64,000 nucleotides of DNA from an uncultured Muribaculaceae bacterium (GCA_910586995.1 CAJUKZ010000010.1:1-64000), one strand, 5' to 3'. Positions 1-9,436 are shown, numbered from the stretch's first letter. The notes: generated by a model from the sequence alone, not told the origin. Program-made: numbers and translations.

Positions 1-19
1 TTATTCAAAATAAATTGCG

Positions 20-27
20 TAACTTTG
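20..27 (+). promoter_or_regulatory. Possible -7 element at the window edge
   Basis: TAACTTTG fits the Bacteroidetes -7 consensus TAnnTTTG on the plus strand. The matching -33 element would lie off the left edge, so it cannot be checked. It points toward the 3' end of the recombinase gene. Confidence 0.25.
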
Positions 28-40
28 CGCAAGACTAAGT

Positions 41-57
41 AACTCTTAGCAAGAGTT
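41..57. repeat. Perfect 7-bp inverted repeat with 3-nt loop
   Basis: AACTCTT, AGC, AAGAGTT: a perfect short palindrome 14 bases downstream of the possible -7 element at 20-27. It could be an operator, the end of a hairpin, or half of a recombination site for the adjacent tyrosine recombinase. A partner copy would have to lie left of the window. Confidence 0.45.
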
Positions 58-69
58 TTGGATGACACT

Positions 70-103
70 AAAAAACGCCTCGATTGATTTACATCGAGGC
101 GTT
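70..103 (-). terminator. Intrinsic terminator of the recombinase gene
   Basis: A perfect 11-bp stem (74-84 with 93-103) with an 8-nt loop is followed, on the minus strand, by six T residues (A70-A75 on the plus strand). It lies 30 bases past the recombinase stop codon. Confidence 0.85.
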
Positions 104-133
104 CATGTCTTTATATACTTTATAACTTATTAT

Positions 134-1351
134 CTATAGAGACGAAAGGATTATGGAATTTGCTTTGTCAACTACAGAAGTATCGAGAGAGGCAAGATAG
201 ATTTGTGTGGTTGTTTCACTGTCGTGCCCCATACCTTCGCTGATGACGCTGAGAGGTATGCCTTTTACTTTTGCAGCGCTGGCCCATGAGTGGCGTGCAA
301 CATACATTGTCAACGGAATATTTACACCCACCATAGTGGCAATCTTTTTTAGGTTGTGGTTAATATTATAACCAATATTGCGGTATGCACAACGCTCATT
401 GATTCCTGTTGTCTTTATAATGGGCAACAGATATCTGGTCGGATTATCTGGATATTTATCAAGGACTGTCTGCATTTCCGGTGTCCATTCGATTGTAAGT
501 AATTGACCAGTCTTACGTCGTCGATAAATGAGATAGCCATTCTTCAAGTCACTTTTCTTCAGGAAAGACATATCAATAAAGCTAATCCCCCTGAGGTAAA
601 AACTCATCATAAACATATCACGGGCAAAATCCAAAGGTGGAAAGAGTGATAAATCAATTGATTTTATTTTCTTTATATGAGTCAACGAGATTGCCCGTTT
701 CACCGTCTTATCAATACCCGTATATACGCGACGGAAAGGATAGCGGTTTTCAATAATCTCATCTTCTACGGCACGGTGATATACAGCCCTAAGTATCCGC
801 ATATAGAATGATATTGTATTTAGTGAGTTTCCTCGTTTTTTGTGCCATGCTTCATATGCCTCCATAATTTCCGACGACATACGGTCAAGCATTACATCCT
901 CATCACCGGACATTTGACTGGCAAGAAACTTTTTAAAACTGTTGAGAGTGGCTGCATACGTTTCAGACGTTCTGATTTTACCCTTATTTTTCAATTTTTC
1001 GATGACCCTACCCATAAATTTAAACAGGGTGTACTCATTCATATAATAATTGTATTTATCGATAACATCATCGCAAGTATATGCCAACCCCTCACCATCC
1101 AATTTTCGGACAATTTTATTAAGCCGATCTACATCCCAACGAATACATTCTCTTATTGACTGGATAAACGTCGTTCGCTCGCGTATTTGGTCAATCATAA
1201 CCACTGCACGGTTCTCATCCCACTCCGAAGAAAACACACGGTAATCCGAAAGGATAAGTCTCACCCTCCTCCCATGAATAATTTGATAATAGATGACACC
1301 CTCATTGTCTGCAACGGTCGAGGGCCTGAACTTTACTTTTATAGTAGCCAT
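134..1351 (-). CDS. Tyrosine site-specific recombinase/integrase, Bacteroides type
   Basis: DNA strand-exchange enzyme of the tyrosine recombinase family. The N-terminal part resembles the arm-binding domain of Bacteroides integrases (MATIKVKFRPS), followed by a SAM-like core-binding domain and a C-terminal catalytic domain. Numbered from the longer possible start at 1396, the catalytic set is visible: R269 (FYLRGISF), K295 (RRRKTG), R368 (YVARHSW), H391 and nucleophile Y400 (GHDSETTTQIY). I chose the start at 1351 because relatives begin with this MATIKV sequence; 15 more codons are open upstream. It lies just past the end of the capsule operon. Relatives either integrate mobile elements or invert capsule promoters, and the sequence alone does not decide which. 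Confidence 0.88.
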   Translation of the reverse strand: MATIKVKFRPSTVADNEGVIYYQIIHGRRVRLILSDYRVFSSEWDENRAVVMIDQIRERTTFIQSIRECIRWDVDRLNKIVRKLDGEGLAYTCDDVIDKYNYYMNEYTLFKFMGRVIEKLKNKGKIRTSETYAATLNSFKKFLASQMSGDEDVMLDRMSSEIMEAYEAWHKKRGNSLNTISFYMRILRAVYHRAVEDEIIENRYPFRRVYTGIDKTVKRAISLTHIKKIKSIDLSLFPPLDFARDMFMMSFYLRGISFIDMSFLKKSDLKNGYLIYRRRKTGQLLTIEWTPEMQTVLDKYPDNPTRYLLPIIKTTGINERCAYRNIGYNINHNLKKIATMVGVNIPLTMYVARHSWASAAKVKGIPLSVISEGMGHDSETTTQIYLASLDTSVVDKANSIILSSL

Positions 1352-1396
1352 TTCAATTTGATGTTTATTCAAAAAAACATTGCTGTAAATGTGCAA

Positions 1397-1954
1397 TGAT
1401 TCGGAGTTACATCAAATAGTAATCTTGATTTTTATGTAGATTGATCCGCTAAACTTTATCAAACATCGAAAAGATAGGACCGGACTCCAAATTCGAAGTG
1501 CCTAAATTGGGACGGGTTAAACATTATACAGTTATAGGAAAAGTTCCTAAGCGCAGTATGCTGTCAGAGCTAAAATGCATTCTTTCGCGCCCATGTACTT
1601 TGGGCTGTCCATAATGGTAAGAATAGTCCTGATGCATTACTTTAATCTCGAGGCATTTTTCAAGCGACCAGATGCTTATTATCAAAATCATGCTCGCCAA
1701 AGCATCTGAATCGCCTCTTAACGTGAATAAAAACCTTAATTGAGGCTTGTCATAACATAAATTTGCCCAACTTCTATATTTCAAGAAGCTGGGCATGGAC
1801 TATTAATGTTTATCGAACAGTAATATTTAGTTTATCAGACAGCAATAATATCTTAACGTGAGTCGATATAAGCAATCAAAAAAAGTCAGCTAAAAGTCTT
1901 CTGCGATACTTACAACTAATAGTAAAGAGCGCATTCTAAGTTATTAAATATAAA
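1397..1954. other. Gene-poor stretch between recombinase and capsule operon
   Basis: I see no convincing gene. An imperfect hairpin lies at 1765-1794 (GCCCA-A-CTTCT against AGAAG-C-TGGGC, one A-C mismatch), without a good T-run on either strand. A plus-strand stretch at about 1455-1607 is open and translates to plausible protein-like sequence but has no start codon context and ends in several close stops; it may be a gene relic. A 90-codon minus-strand frame at 1524-1796 shows no recognisable family. Confidence 0.4.
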
Positions 1955-1996
1955 GGGAGTCCGTAATGTAGAGCGCAGGCTCTATTACGGACTCCC
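1955..1996 (-). terminator. Long hairpin terminator at the end of the capsule operon
   Basis: Outer stem GGGAGTCCGTAAT (1955-1967) pairs perfectly with ATTACGGACTCCC (1984-1996). An inner stem AGAGC/GCTCT with a GCAG loop extends it. On the minus strand it is followed by TTTATATTT. It sits 45 bases past the stop of the aminotransferase gene. Confidence 0.8.
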
Positions 1997-2041
1997 CTAT
2001 TTGTTGAATAAAAATTCTTTGAAATGTTTTATCTGCTCATG

Positions 2042-3283
2042 TCATGGAATTATTGAGTTCTTTATTGTATCTACAATATACCGCACATCTTCGTCGGTGA
2101 CGTATGGACCGGCGGGAAGGCAGATACCGACCTTAAAGAGTGCTTCGCTGACGCCGTTGACGTAGGCGGGGGCGTCTTTGTAAACGGGCTGCTTGTGCAT
2201 GGGCTTCCACAGTGGACGTGCCTCGATATTGGCCTTGTCGAGAAAGACACGCAGAGCTTCCACATTATCATTGGGCTGGCAGTCGGTTGTGGCTGTCGAT
2301 GCAGCATGGATAACACCTGCCGCGCCGCCGACTGCTCCCGTGATAATGGTCTTGTAGGCATTCTCCTGTCCTTTGATAAGGAGATCCGGATCAAGTGTGG
2401 CTGTACACAGCCAGAAGTTGGAATCCGACTCCGGCCAAGGATTCGTGTGCATCGTAATGCCTTCAACATCCTTCAGCAACTCATAATAAAGCGCCTGCAC
2501 ATGCTTGTGGTGGGCAAGATGCTCATCAAGCACAGTAAGCTGTGCCCGGCCGATACAAGCGGAGATGTTTGAAAGACGGTAGTTGTAGCCGACGACCTCG
2601 TGCTGATAATATGGATAGCCTTCACGAGCTTGGGTGGCATACCATTTAGCCTTACCGGCAGTCTCCTTATCAGGGCAAATCAACGCTCCTCCTCCGGATG
2701 TGGTAATCATTTTATTTCCATTGAAACTGAGGATACCAAACCGACCGAATGTTCCGAGAACCTGACCATTATAGCGTGAGCAAAAGCCTTCGGCGGCATC
2801 CTCAACAACCGGAATGTCATAGCGGTTGGCAATCTCCATGATACGCTCAATCTGATATGGCATTCCATATAGTGCTACTGTAATTATGGCTTTAGGGGTT
2901 TTGCCGGTCTTTGCTATTCTATCTTTTATTGTCTCTTCAAGCAAATCTGGATCGATATTCCACGACTTCTTTTCTGAATCTACAAATACAGGTATTGCAC
3001 CGAGGTAAGCTATGGGATTTGTTGAAGCACAGAATGTCATGGTCTGGACTATGACTTCATCTCCAGGCTTGACACCACAAAGTATCAAGGATAGATGAAT
3101 CGCAGATGTTCCGGATTCAAGAGCTACCACATTCTCACTGCCGACCACATCACCAAGTTCATTCTCAAAGGCACTTACATCAGGTCCCATCGGCACGGCC
3201 CAGTCATCTGCAAGCGCTGGCTTGATAAAATCAACCTCCCGCCCACTCATCTTAGGCTTACAAAGCAATATCCGTTCTCTCAT
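2042..3283 (-). CDS. DegT/DnrJ/EryC1/StrS-family PLP aminotransferase
   Basis: PLP-dependent enzyme that transaminates a keto group on a nucleotide-linked deoxysugar, in the cytoplasm, for the surface glycan. The fold-type I features are visible: ESGTSAIH near residue 60, D162 in EDAAEGFCSR to hold the pyridine nitrogen, and the Schiff-base lysine K191 in SFNGNKMITTSGGG. At 413 residues it is slightly longer than PglE/WcfR relatives (370-400) because of an Ala/Gly/Thr-rich insertion around residues 310-345. It is the last gene of the operon. Transamination of a 4-keto-6-deoxy-HexNAc (as by PglE or WcfR) is the likeliest reaction; the exact sugar cannot be read from the sequence. Confidence 0.88.
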   Translation of the reverse strand: MRERILLCKPKMSGREVDFIKPALADDWAVPMGPDVSAFENELGDVVGSENVVALESGTSAIHLSLILCGVKPGDEVIVQTMTFCASTNPIAYLGAIPVFVDSEKKSWNIDPDLLEETIKDRIAKTGKTPKAIITVALYGMPYQIERIMEIANRYDIPVVEDAAEGFCSRYNGQVLGTFGRFGILSFNGNKMITTSGGGALICPDKETAGKAKWYATQAREGYPYYQHEVVGYNYRLSNISACIGRAQLTVLDEHLAHHKHVQALYYELLKDVEGITMHTNPWPESDSNFWLCTATLDPDLLIKGQENAYKTIITGAVGGAAGVIHAASTATTDCQPNDNVEALRVFLDKANIEARPLWKPMHKQPVYKDAPAYVNGVSEALFKVGICLPAGPYVTDEDVRYIVDTIKNSIIP

Positions 3284-3672
3284 CAGTTCAAGGTATCTTC
3301 CGGTTCGAGGGGTATGTATGGACCATCTTTGACTTCAAAGATGGCAGAGGATTTTATTACTTCGATTCCATGCCACTGACCTACAGGGATTTGTACGCCA
3401 TAGTTACCTTGGTCGGGGTCGAGGAGGTAGCGTTCGGTTTGTACTCCCATGTCATTGTAGAATACCACAAACATTTTACCTCGCAAGATGACGTAGGTTT
3501 CAGCAGTATGTTTGTGGCGATGAATAGGCAGCGGTGTGCCGGGAAGCAGAACGTTAATGAGTCGTTGAGCTTTAGCATCAAGACTATCATGAAGGTTATA
3601 ATTCATGCGAAGGCGAGGACTTGCCTCGGCCTCCGACGTGACTTTATCAAGAAGTTGATCGTTGATTATCAT
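3283..3672 (-). CDS. wbuC: WbuC-family cupin metalloprotein
   Basis: Small cupin (129 residues) of the WbuC family found in O-antigen and capsule clusters. The family start SPRLRMNYNLHDS and the metal-binding cupin motif LPIHRHKHTAETYVILRG (about residues 50-67) are present, with a second cupin motif around IPVGQWHGIEV. In E. coli O26-type clusters wbuC lies near fnlABC and an L-FucNAc transferase, and fnlABC is also in this operon. The biochemical role of WbuC is not established; sugar modification or isomerisation is a guess. Its stop overlaps the start of the aminotransferase gene. Confidence 0.82.
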   Translation of the reverse strand: MIINDQLLDKVTSEAEASPRLRMNYNLHDSLDAKAQRLINVLLPGTPLPIHRHKHTAETYVILRGKMFVVFYNDMGVQTERYLLDPDQGNYGVQIPVGQWHGIEVIKSSAIFEVKDGPYIPLEPEDTLN

Positions 3673-4643
3673 GACTGAAGTTGCTTTGATTTAAGATAGG
3701 CTTCGTGAAGATGGTAGTTTTTCTTCATGAATAAAAGGTATGCGACGAGTAGAACTATGATTGTCAACCCAAGGTATATGTAGTGGTTTATCGGACAGAA
3801 AATCATGCCAAATGAGATGGCGAGCTGAAGAGCCATGTAGATGAGTGACACATTAACGTGAGGCATCTTCAGCTCGTTGGCCATAAGTTGGTAGGCGTGC
3901 TTGCGGTGAGCTTCGCCAAGGTTTTCATGTAGCTGGATGCGATGGCAGATTGTTAGAATTGCGTCCGCACCATATACCGCTAAGAAAATGATATAAGCAA
4001 AGTCGCCGGTCTGAAGTATAAGTTTGCCAAGAGCAAAGAGCAGGATAAAGGCAATGGTGATCGAGCCGACATCTCCTGCGAAACATTTGGCTTTCTTGCG
4101 AAAATTAAAGAAGCAGAACACCAAAAGGCTAAGTCCGGTGACGTAAAGATAAGGCATATCGATGAAGCCATCCTTGATATTAAGATAAATCATTGGCGCC
4201 AGAACGGCTAATGAATACCCACCCGTGATGCCATTGATACCATCCATAAAATTGTAAGCATTTGTGATACCTACACATACTATCAATGCTATCAAGACTA
4301 TCCACCAATCGCCCCAGTTGAGTATACCAAATTGATAGAACATGAGGAACATTGCTATGAACTGGACAACGAGCCTTGCTGAGTCGGGCAACGAATGTAT
4401 GTCATCCACGAAGCTCACCAATCCGATGAGCGTCAGACCTCCGAGTAACCATGCATATTCAAAGCCAAAAAACGCGGCATATAGCCATGCTCCGAACAAG
4501 AATATAATACCTCCGCCACGAAGCGTAATGGAGGTATGCGACGAACGCATGTTCGGCTTATCGATGATATTGAACCGATCGGCCACACGGAAGTATGCCA
4601 ATTCAAAGATGATTAGCAAAAAGAAGATGATCGCAAATTTCAT
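3669..4643 (-). CDS. WecA/MraY-like undecaprenyl-phosphate sugar-1-phosphate transferase
   Basis: Polytopic membrane enzyme that starts glycan repeat-unit assembly by moving a HexNAc-1-phosphate from UDP onto undecaprenyl phosphate at the inner face of the membrane. The diagnostic polyprenyl-phosphate transferase motifs are present: D80-D81 in VSFVDDIHS, NAYNFMDGINGITGG at about 128-142, CFAGDVGS near 196 and HRKHAYQ in the last cytoplasmic loop. The 324 residues hold about ten membrane segments. The acceptor sugar is likely N-acetylated (FucNAc or a 4-amino sugar), inferred from the fnlABC and aminotransferase genes of this operon. Confidence 0.88.
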   Translation of the reverse strand: MKFAIIFFLLIIFELAYFRVADRFNIIDKPNMRSSHTSITLRGGGIIFLFGAWLYAAFFGFEYAWLLGGLTLIGLVSFVDDIHSLPDSARLVVQFIAMFLMFYQFGILNWGDWWIVLIALIVCVGITNAYNFMDGINGITGGYSLAVLAPMIYLNIKDGFIDMPYLYVTGLSLLVFCFFNFRKKAKCFAGDVGSITIAFILLFALGKLILQTGDFAYIIFLAVYGADAILTICHRIQLHENLGEAHRKHAYQLMANELKMPHVNVSLIYMALQLAISFGMIFCPINHYIYLGLTIIVLLVAYLLFMKKNYHLHEAYLKSKQLQS

Positions 4644-5761
4644 TATAGTAATTCAGTAAGAATTGAGTGAATATTCGTAGCTATTTTATCACATGAATAT
4701 TTCGATACGTCTAAATTGGTAAATTTATCATACAGCGTTTTATCTGTAATCAAATTTACAATTCTATCGGCTAACATCTGATAGTCATTGACTGGTACAA
4801 GGAACCCATTTTCGCCATTCTTTATTATAGCCCGGTGTCCACGATTGGATGACGCCACGACCGGCAAATGACAATATTGTGCTTCGACAAGATTGATGCC
4901 AAACCCTTCACGTATACTTGATGCAACATATATATCTGATGCCGCCATAAGACATCCAACATCACTTCTCCAACCAAGAAAATGAACATATTCATCAAGT
5001 GAAAGCTTTTCTGATAATTCTACAAATTCGCCATTATGATGATTTGGGCCAGGGAGAAGCAAATGAACATTATAACCCATCTTATGGACAATCTCTAGCG
5101 CTTTGATTATCATTTGTTGGTTTTTATTTTGGATAATCTCAGCTATATATATCAATACAATTGCATCCGAGGGCAATTTAAGCTTACGTCTGTAATCATT
5201 TCGTACACCGAGCCTATCAGTCACATTCAATCGATTAAAATCAACTCCGATACCATCAATCAATTTCACGGACATTTTACGATTGAATTTACGCAGCACC
5301 CTATCATAATCTTCATTATTAATTGTAATGAATGTATCAGTGAACTTTGCCATCAATTTTTCCATTGGATAAAAAAGCAGCCAATTTATGAGAGGAGCAC
5401 CCTTAAAGAAATGAAGGCCATGAGCACAATAAACCACCTTCAGTCCTTTTTTTCTGAAGCCCCTGGCTGCAAATCGTGCGGCAAGCCCTCCAACAGGAGT
5501 ATGACAATAAACTATATTATACTCATTTTTCGCAATTAAAGCCTTTAGTTGCCTAATTCCTCTAAATGTTTTAAGTGTAAATGGATTGCGTTCCCAACAC
5601 ATGCTATAAACATTATCGGCTTCAGGGATTTCTGCATCAACTTTACAGGCAACATCTACACACCATCCCTTTTCACGTAGTTTTATTATCGTTGGAATAT
5701 GAAATTTCCTTATATGCTCTTTCGCTACATTTGCGACGAACAAAATCTTTAGCCTGCTCAT
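4643..5761 (-). CDS. GT4-family glycosyltransferase (WbuB-like position)
   Basis: GT-B fold, retaining glycosyltransferase of family 4 (372 residues). The N-terminal Rossmann half starts with RLKILFVANVAKEHIRKFH and contains YCHTPVGGLAAR and YCAHGLHFF, typical of capsule GT4 enzymes. The donor-binding half contains the E-x7-E motif REGFGINLVEAQ. It abuts the WecA-like gene and lies close to wbuC, so it may add the second sugar to the lipid-linked first residue. Donor and acceptor are unknown. Confidence 0.85.
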   Translation of the reverse strand: MSRLKILFVANVAKEHIRKFHIPTIIKLREKGWCVDVACKVDAEIPEADNVYSMCWERNPFTLKTFRGIRQLKALIAKNEYNIVYCHTPVGGLAARFAARGFRKKGLKVVYCAHGLHFFKGAPLINWLLFYPMEKLMAKFTDTFITINNEDYDRVLRKFNRKMSVKLIDGIGVDFNRLNVTDRLGVRNDYRRKLKLPSDAIVLIYIAEIIQNKNQQMIIKALEIVHKMGYNVHLLLPGPNHHNGEFVELSEKLSLDEYVHFLGWRSDVGCLMAASDIYVASSIREGFGINLVEAQYCHLPVVASSNRGHRAIIKNGENGFLVPVNDYQMLADRIVNLITDKTLYDKFTNLDVSKYSCDKIATNIHSILTELL

Positions 5762-6681
5762 TTCTTCAATGTTTTTGAATAAATGAATCGGATTAGATTG
5801 AATAATTTTCCATATGCCATATAATATAGCTTTCTAAAATGCATACGACTATTCGTTAGAGCTTCGATGCGTTTATATATTTCTTTATTATTGTTTCGAT
5901 ATTGATAGGACAGAAATGATTCTATATTTCTATCCGAAAGTTTGCTCGGAATGATATAATCGTCAATTATAGCATTGCTGAACTTGTGCATCTCAGAGTA
6001 ATAGAGTTCAGGCATACGTTTGGTAACTTGTCCATCGTGAACTCGCATTTTAACAAGCTTATCTTTGATAAAAACAAAAGATACTCCTTCGAGCATAAAT
6101 TTTATCCAACACTCAATATCTTGAATGTATTTAAACGAGCTAAATCCACCACAACGTTCAAATATTGACTTGTGAATCAACAGTGTACACCCGTTTATAT
6201 TTAAATGCTTTGAGAAAAAAATGTCAAATAAATCATGTCCTGATAAATATCCGTCAAGCGTAAAAGCCGGATGATAAATCAAATTTCCCTGTGCATCTAT
6301 CAGATTATCAGCGCAACAAACGATTGTATTCTCCTTATCATTTGTTTTACTCAGTGTTTCAACCTCACGCGCAATCTTATCCGGTTCATAAAGGTCATCA
6401 TGGCTGAGCCAAGAAAAATAATCGCCTTTCATTTTGCTTATGCCAAAATTCAAGGCTGAGGACACCCCCCCATTTGACTTATTAAAGTACCTGATTCGTT
6501 CTCCGTATGACAAAGCAACACGTTCTGTTGCACCGTCATCTCTCGACCCATCGTTAACTACTATAATCTCTATATTTGGATATGTCTGAGACAATGCCGC
6601 ATCAATAGCCTCGCTAAGAAAGTTGTCACCATTATAAACGGGTATGACAATACTCACCAAAGGGAGAAATTCTGATTTCAT
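5758..6681 (-). CDS. GT2-family glycosyltransferase
   Basis: GT-A fold, inverting family 2 transferase (307 residues). The start PLVSIVIPVYNGDNFLSEAI, the IIVVNDGSRDDG segment and the metal/nucleotide site SWLSHDDLYEPD (about 112-123) are clear. The gene overlaps the next one by four bases (ATGA-type coupling). A run of seven G on the coding strand (plus-strand C at 6465-6471) encodes part of SNGGVSS; it is a possible slippage site. Donor sugar unknown. Confidence 0.86.
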   Translation of the reverse strand: MKSEFLPLVSIVIPVYNGDNFLSEAIDAALSQTYPNIEIIVVNDGSRDDGATERVALSYGERIRYFNKSNGGVSSALNFGISKMKGDYFSWLSHDDLYEPDKIAREVETLSKTNDKENTIVCCADNLIDAQGNLIYHPAFTLDGYLSGHDLFDIFFSKHLNINGCTLLIHKSIFERCGGFSSFKYIQDIECWIKFMLEGVSFVFIKDKLVKMRVHDGQVTKRMPELYYSEMHKFSNAIIDDYIIPSKLSDRNIESFLSYQYRNNNKEIYKRIEALTNSRMHFRKLYYMAYGKLFNLIRFIYSKTLKK

Positions 6682-6767
6682 AATAATATAAAGTTGTTAT
6701 TACAATGCCTGTACCTTATCCTCAATACATTAAAAGGATCACATATATCTTAAAGAGCTATTTGTTT

Positions 6768-8207
6768 TCATTTTTTTCGTATCTCTTTAAGCATTTGAAG
6801 AGATTTGAATCTGAAGATGTATGCCAACCCGAAATATACAGTAGAACCAATAGCTCCACCTAAAGACAATATTAGCAAATTAGATAAATGCAATTGAGCA
6901 ATTAGCAATACTATTAATAGTGTGATAGTAGCCAATATAAATGAAGGCGAAATATCTTTGATGAAATCACTCCATGTATATTTTATCATACTATTGTTCC
7001 ACCAACCCATTATAAATACATTAAGCGCGGCGGCAACACAACCCATTGATACCATAAAATATACATTAACGAAAGATGCTGCACATATTAGAATGATTGC
7101 CAATATCTTAGAAATTATTGCTGCTCGCAGATATTTTTTGCTATCGCCTAAAGCGGTTAGAATAGCTGAATTAATTAAAACAAAAGGAGTGAAACATACA
7201 GTTACGCAAACAATCTGCATAAACGGCACAGCCGGAAGCCATTTACTTGTAAGAAGAACTTCTACGATAGAATTAGATAATGGAAAAAGAATAGCTACAA
7301 CCCAAAACACGATAAACGCCACCATAGAAACCATTCGCCTAACCACCGATAAAAAACGAGGTAAATCATCCTGAATCTTGGCTAAAGCCGGGAACATCAC
7401 ACTATTAATAGTATTGGCTGCATTGTCAACAATTATTGTTGGAATTAATTGACCTCGATTATAAAATCCAAGCTCAGCAGAAGAATATCTCTTTCCAATA
7501 ATCAGGTTGTATAAATTGTTGTATACCACATTCAGCAATGAGCCACCCAAAATTCGCGATCCATAGCCAAATAGAGATTTTATCCTCGTAAAAGAGTAAA
7601 CACACTTAGGACGCCAGCCTACAAGAATCCAATATCCTATCAAATTTACCGTTTGCATAGTCAACTGAGAATACACAATACTCCAGACTCCTTGCCCATT
7701 ATAAGCGCATGTAATGCCGACAAATGAAGATAATACTACAGCTGATAAATTGACATAAAAATTAATCTTAAACTTCATGTTGCGTATAAGCATAGCATTC
7801 TGTACACAACATAAAGACATAAGTATTATTTGTAAAGATAGGACTCTCAGAAGTGGGCAAAGCAAATCTTGTTGATAAAATTCTGCAACCCACGGCGAAC
7901 ACACAAATATTACCAAATATAGGATTATAGAAATCGATAAATTAGTAATGAATACTGATGATGTATCAATTTCATCAATATCTTTTTTTTGTATGAGTGC
8001 ATTGCCAAACCCACTATCAATGAATACATTGCTTATAACGATAAATACACTAATCAATGCAATTAAACCAAAATCTGACGGCAGCAATAATCGAGCCAGA
8101 ATTATGGAAACTATAAAACTAACTGTATGGGAACTTATTTTTTGAAAATACTGCCAAAAAAGTCCAGCAACAACTTTACTTTTTAGTGTATTATTTTTGT
8201 GATTCAT
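6768..8207 (-). CDS. wzx: Wzx-type lipid-linked repeat-unit flippase (MOP superfamily)
   Basis: Integral membrane protein that flips undecaprenyl-linked repeat units to the periplasmic face. It has about 12-14 hydrophobic helices and the MOP/RfbX start VVAGLFWQYFQKISSHTVSF, then IILARLLLPSDFGLIAL, as in WzxC-type exporters. I place the start at 8207 (MNHKNNTLKSK); eight more codons are open upstream to 8231. The gene overlaps the end of the neighbouring transferase gene by 17 bases, consistent with one transcript. Confidence 0.88.
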   Translation of the reverse strand: MNHKNNTLKSKVVAGLFWQYFQKISSHTVSFIVSIILARLLLPSDFGLIALISVFIVISNVFIDSGFGNALIQKKDIDEIDTSSVFITNLSISIILYLVIFVCSPWVAEFYQQDLLCPLLRVLSLQIILMSLCCVQNAMLIRNMKFKINFYVNLSAVVLSSFVGITCAYNGQGVWSIVYSQLTMQTVNLIGYWILVGWRPKCVYSFTRIKSLFGYGSRILGGSLLNVVYNNLYNLIIGKRYSSAELGFYNRGQLIPTIIVDNAANTINSVMFPALAKIQDDLPRFLSVVRRMVSMVAFIVFWVVAILFPLSNSIVEVLLTSKWLPAVPFMQIVCVTVCFTPFVLINSAILTALGDSKKYLRAAIISKILAIILICAASFVNVYFMVSMGCVAAALNVFIMGWWNNSMIKYTWSDFIKDISPSFILATITLLIVLLIAQLHLSNLLILSLGGAIGSTVYFGLAYIFRFKSLQMLKEIRKK

Positions 8208-9435
8208 TATAGATTGAGAAAATTTGGTCAACAGTTGCCTCTGGAGTATTTAATCTAAACAATTCTAAAATCTGATCCGAATCAACGTAACATAGAGGAG
8301 TTTCCAAAAAATGATCCAATCTCTCTGCATTTTTTTCTATAGCACATCTTTCATCAATTAAAAACGATGTCGGATAACGCTCCATATAAGGTTTAGATGC
8401 GTCAGCATCAATTTTATAACAAGATAATACCGGTCGGCCAGTTGAAAAATATTCAAATATCTTACAGGGAATTCCACATGGCGTAAAATTTCCGAAATTG
8501 AGCAGGATATCTGCTTGTTGTTGGATTCTAATTATTTCATCGTGGGATTTTGGACCGTGGTACTTTGCATACGGACTCGCTTGTATTTTTTCTAGAATCT
8601 CATTCTGAAAAATTTTACCATAAAAATCTACCACGATGTCATCTCGACCTATTGCATTGATTAACTCTAAAAAGTATCGGGGATCAGCAGTTGAAATAGC
8701 CATTGAACCAGTAAATACCAAATGTTTCTTTTTGTCTGACTGTTTTTTTTGCTCAATGCTATTCTCTTTAAGAGCCAAAAGAGGAATGTCGACAAATCTT
8801 ATTTTATACCTGTATGAATCATACTCTGCAGCACTGTAATAATAAGAATGGGAATTGAGCAAATAAATATAATCATAGGCATCGAATAGGAACTTTTCCC
8901 ATCTTTTAATTGAGCACCGACCGATATTTTCATTTCCGTAGATATGCGGTATAACACTTCCGGATATTGCATCCAGTGAATAAAGAATATACTTGCCTGT
9001 TTTTAATCTCTTTTTTGCCAATGCCCCTGCAACAGCACCTTCCAGCGATTTATAAACACCTATTATTATAGTATCTTTATCACCTGAGGCCAGTGCTTCT
9101 TTAATTGCTTTATAATACCTTCGAATGTGAGTTGTAGATGATAAAGGCCAAAAAAAGCCATTGAGGATACCTCTCAATCGAAAAGCTTTAATCAAATTTT
9201 TCTTTTTGCGTTCATTGTTATTTTCGCATGCTCGAAACCATTCCGAATACATTATATCAGGCTCAACGAACTTTACATCAGCGTCTGTATTCTCAGCAAT
9301 TTGATGAAAGTTTTTTAGAGCTATGACTTTAGTGGATATTCCTCTGGATTCAAATTCTGATTTTAAGCGCTCCACGCATAAAGCATTAGGCGAAGGTTTG
9401 GGGTAATAACTATCAGTAATGAATAAAATATTCAT
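8191..9435 (-). CDS. GT-B fold glycosyltransferase (GT4-like)
   Basis: 414 residues. The N-terminus MNILFITDSYYPKPSPNALC and C-terminal CGIPCKIFEYFSTGRPVLS match the two halves of GT-B transferases of capsule clusters, in which K-x-FEY-x-x-GRPVL substitutes for the full E-x7-E motif. The gene sits between a GT2 gene and wzx, separated from the former by one base. Substrates unknown. Confidence 0.78.
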   Translation of the reverse strand: MNILFITDSYYPKPSPNALCVERLKSEFESRGISTKVIALKNFHQIAENTDADVKFVEPDIMYSEWFRACENNNERKKKNLIKAFRLRGILNGFFWPLSSTTHIRRYYKAIKEALASGDKDTIIIGVYKSLEGAVAGALAKKRLKTGKYILYSLDAISGSVIPHIYGNENIGRCSIKRWEKFLFDAYDYIYLLNSHSYYYSAAEYDSYRYKIRFVDIPLLALKENSIEQKKQSDKKKHLVFTGSMAISTADPRYFLELINAIGRDDIVVDFYGKIFQNEILEKIQASPYAKYHGPKSHDEIIRIQQQADILLNFGNFTPCGIPCKIFEYFSTGRPVLSCYKIDADASKPYMERYPTSFLIDERCAIEKNAERLDHFLETPLCYVDSDQILELFRLNTPEATVDQIFSIYNESQK

Positions 9436-9436
9436 A

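Noticed and set aside
1524..1796. 90-codon minus-strand open frame
   Set aside because: No recognisable family, AT-rich unstructured translation, and hairpin sequence inside it; not supported as a gene.
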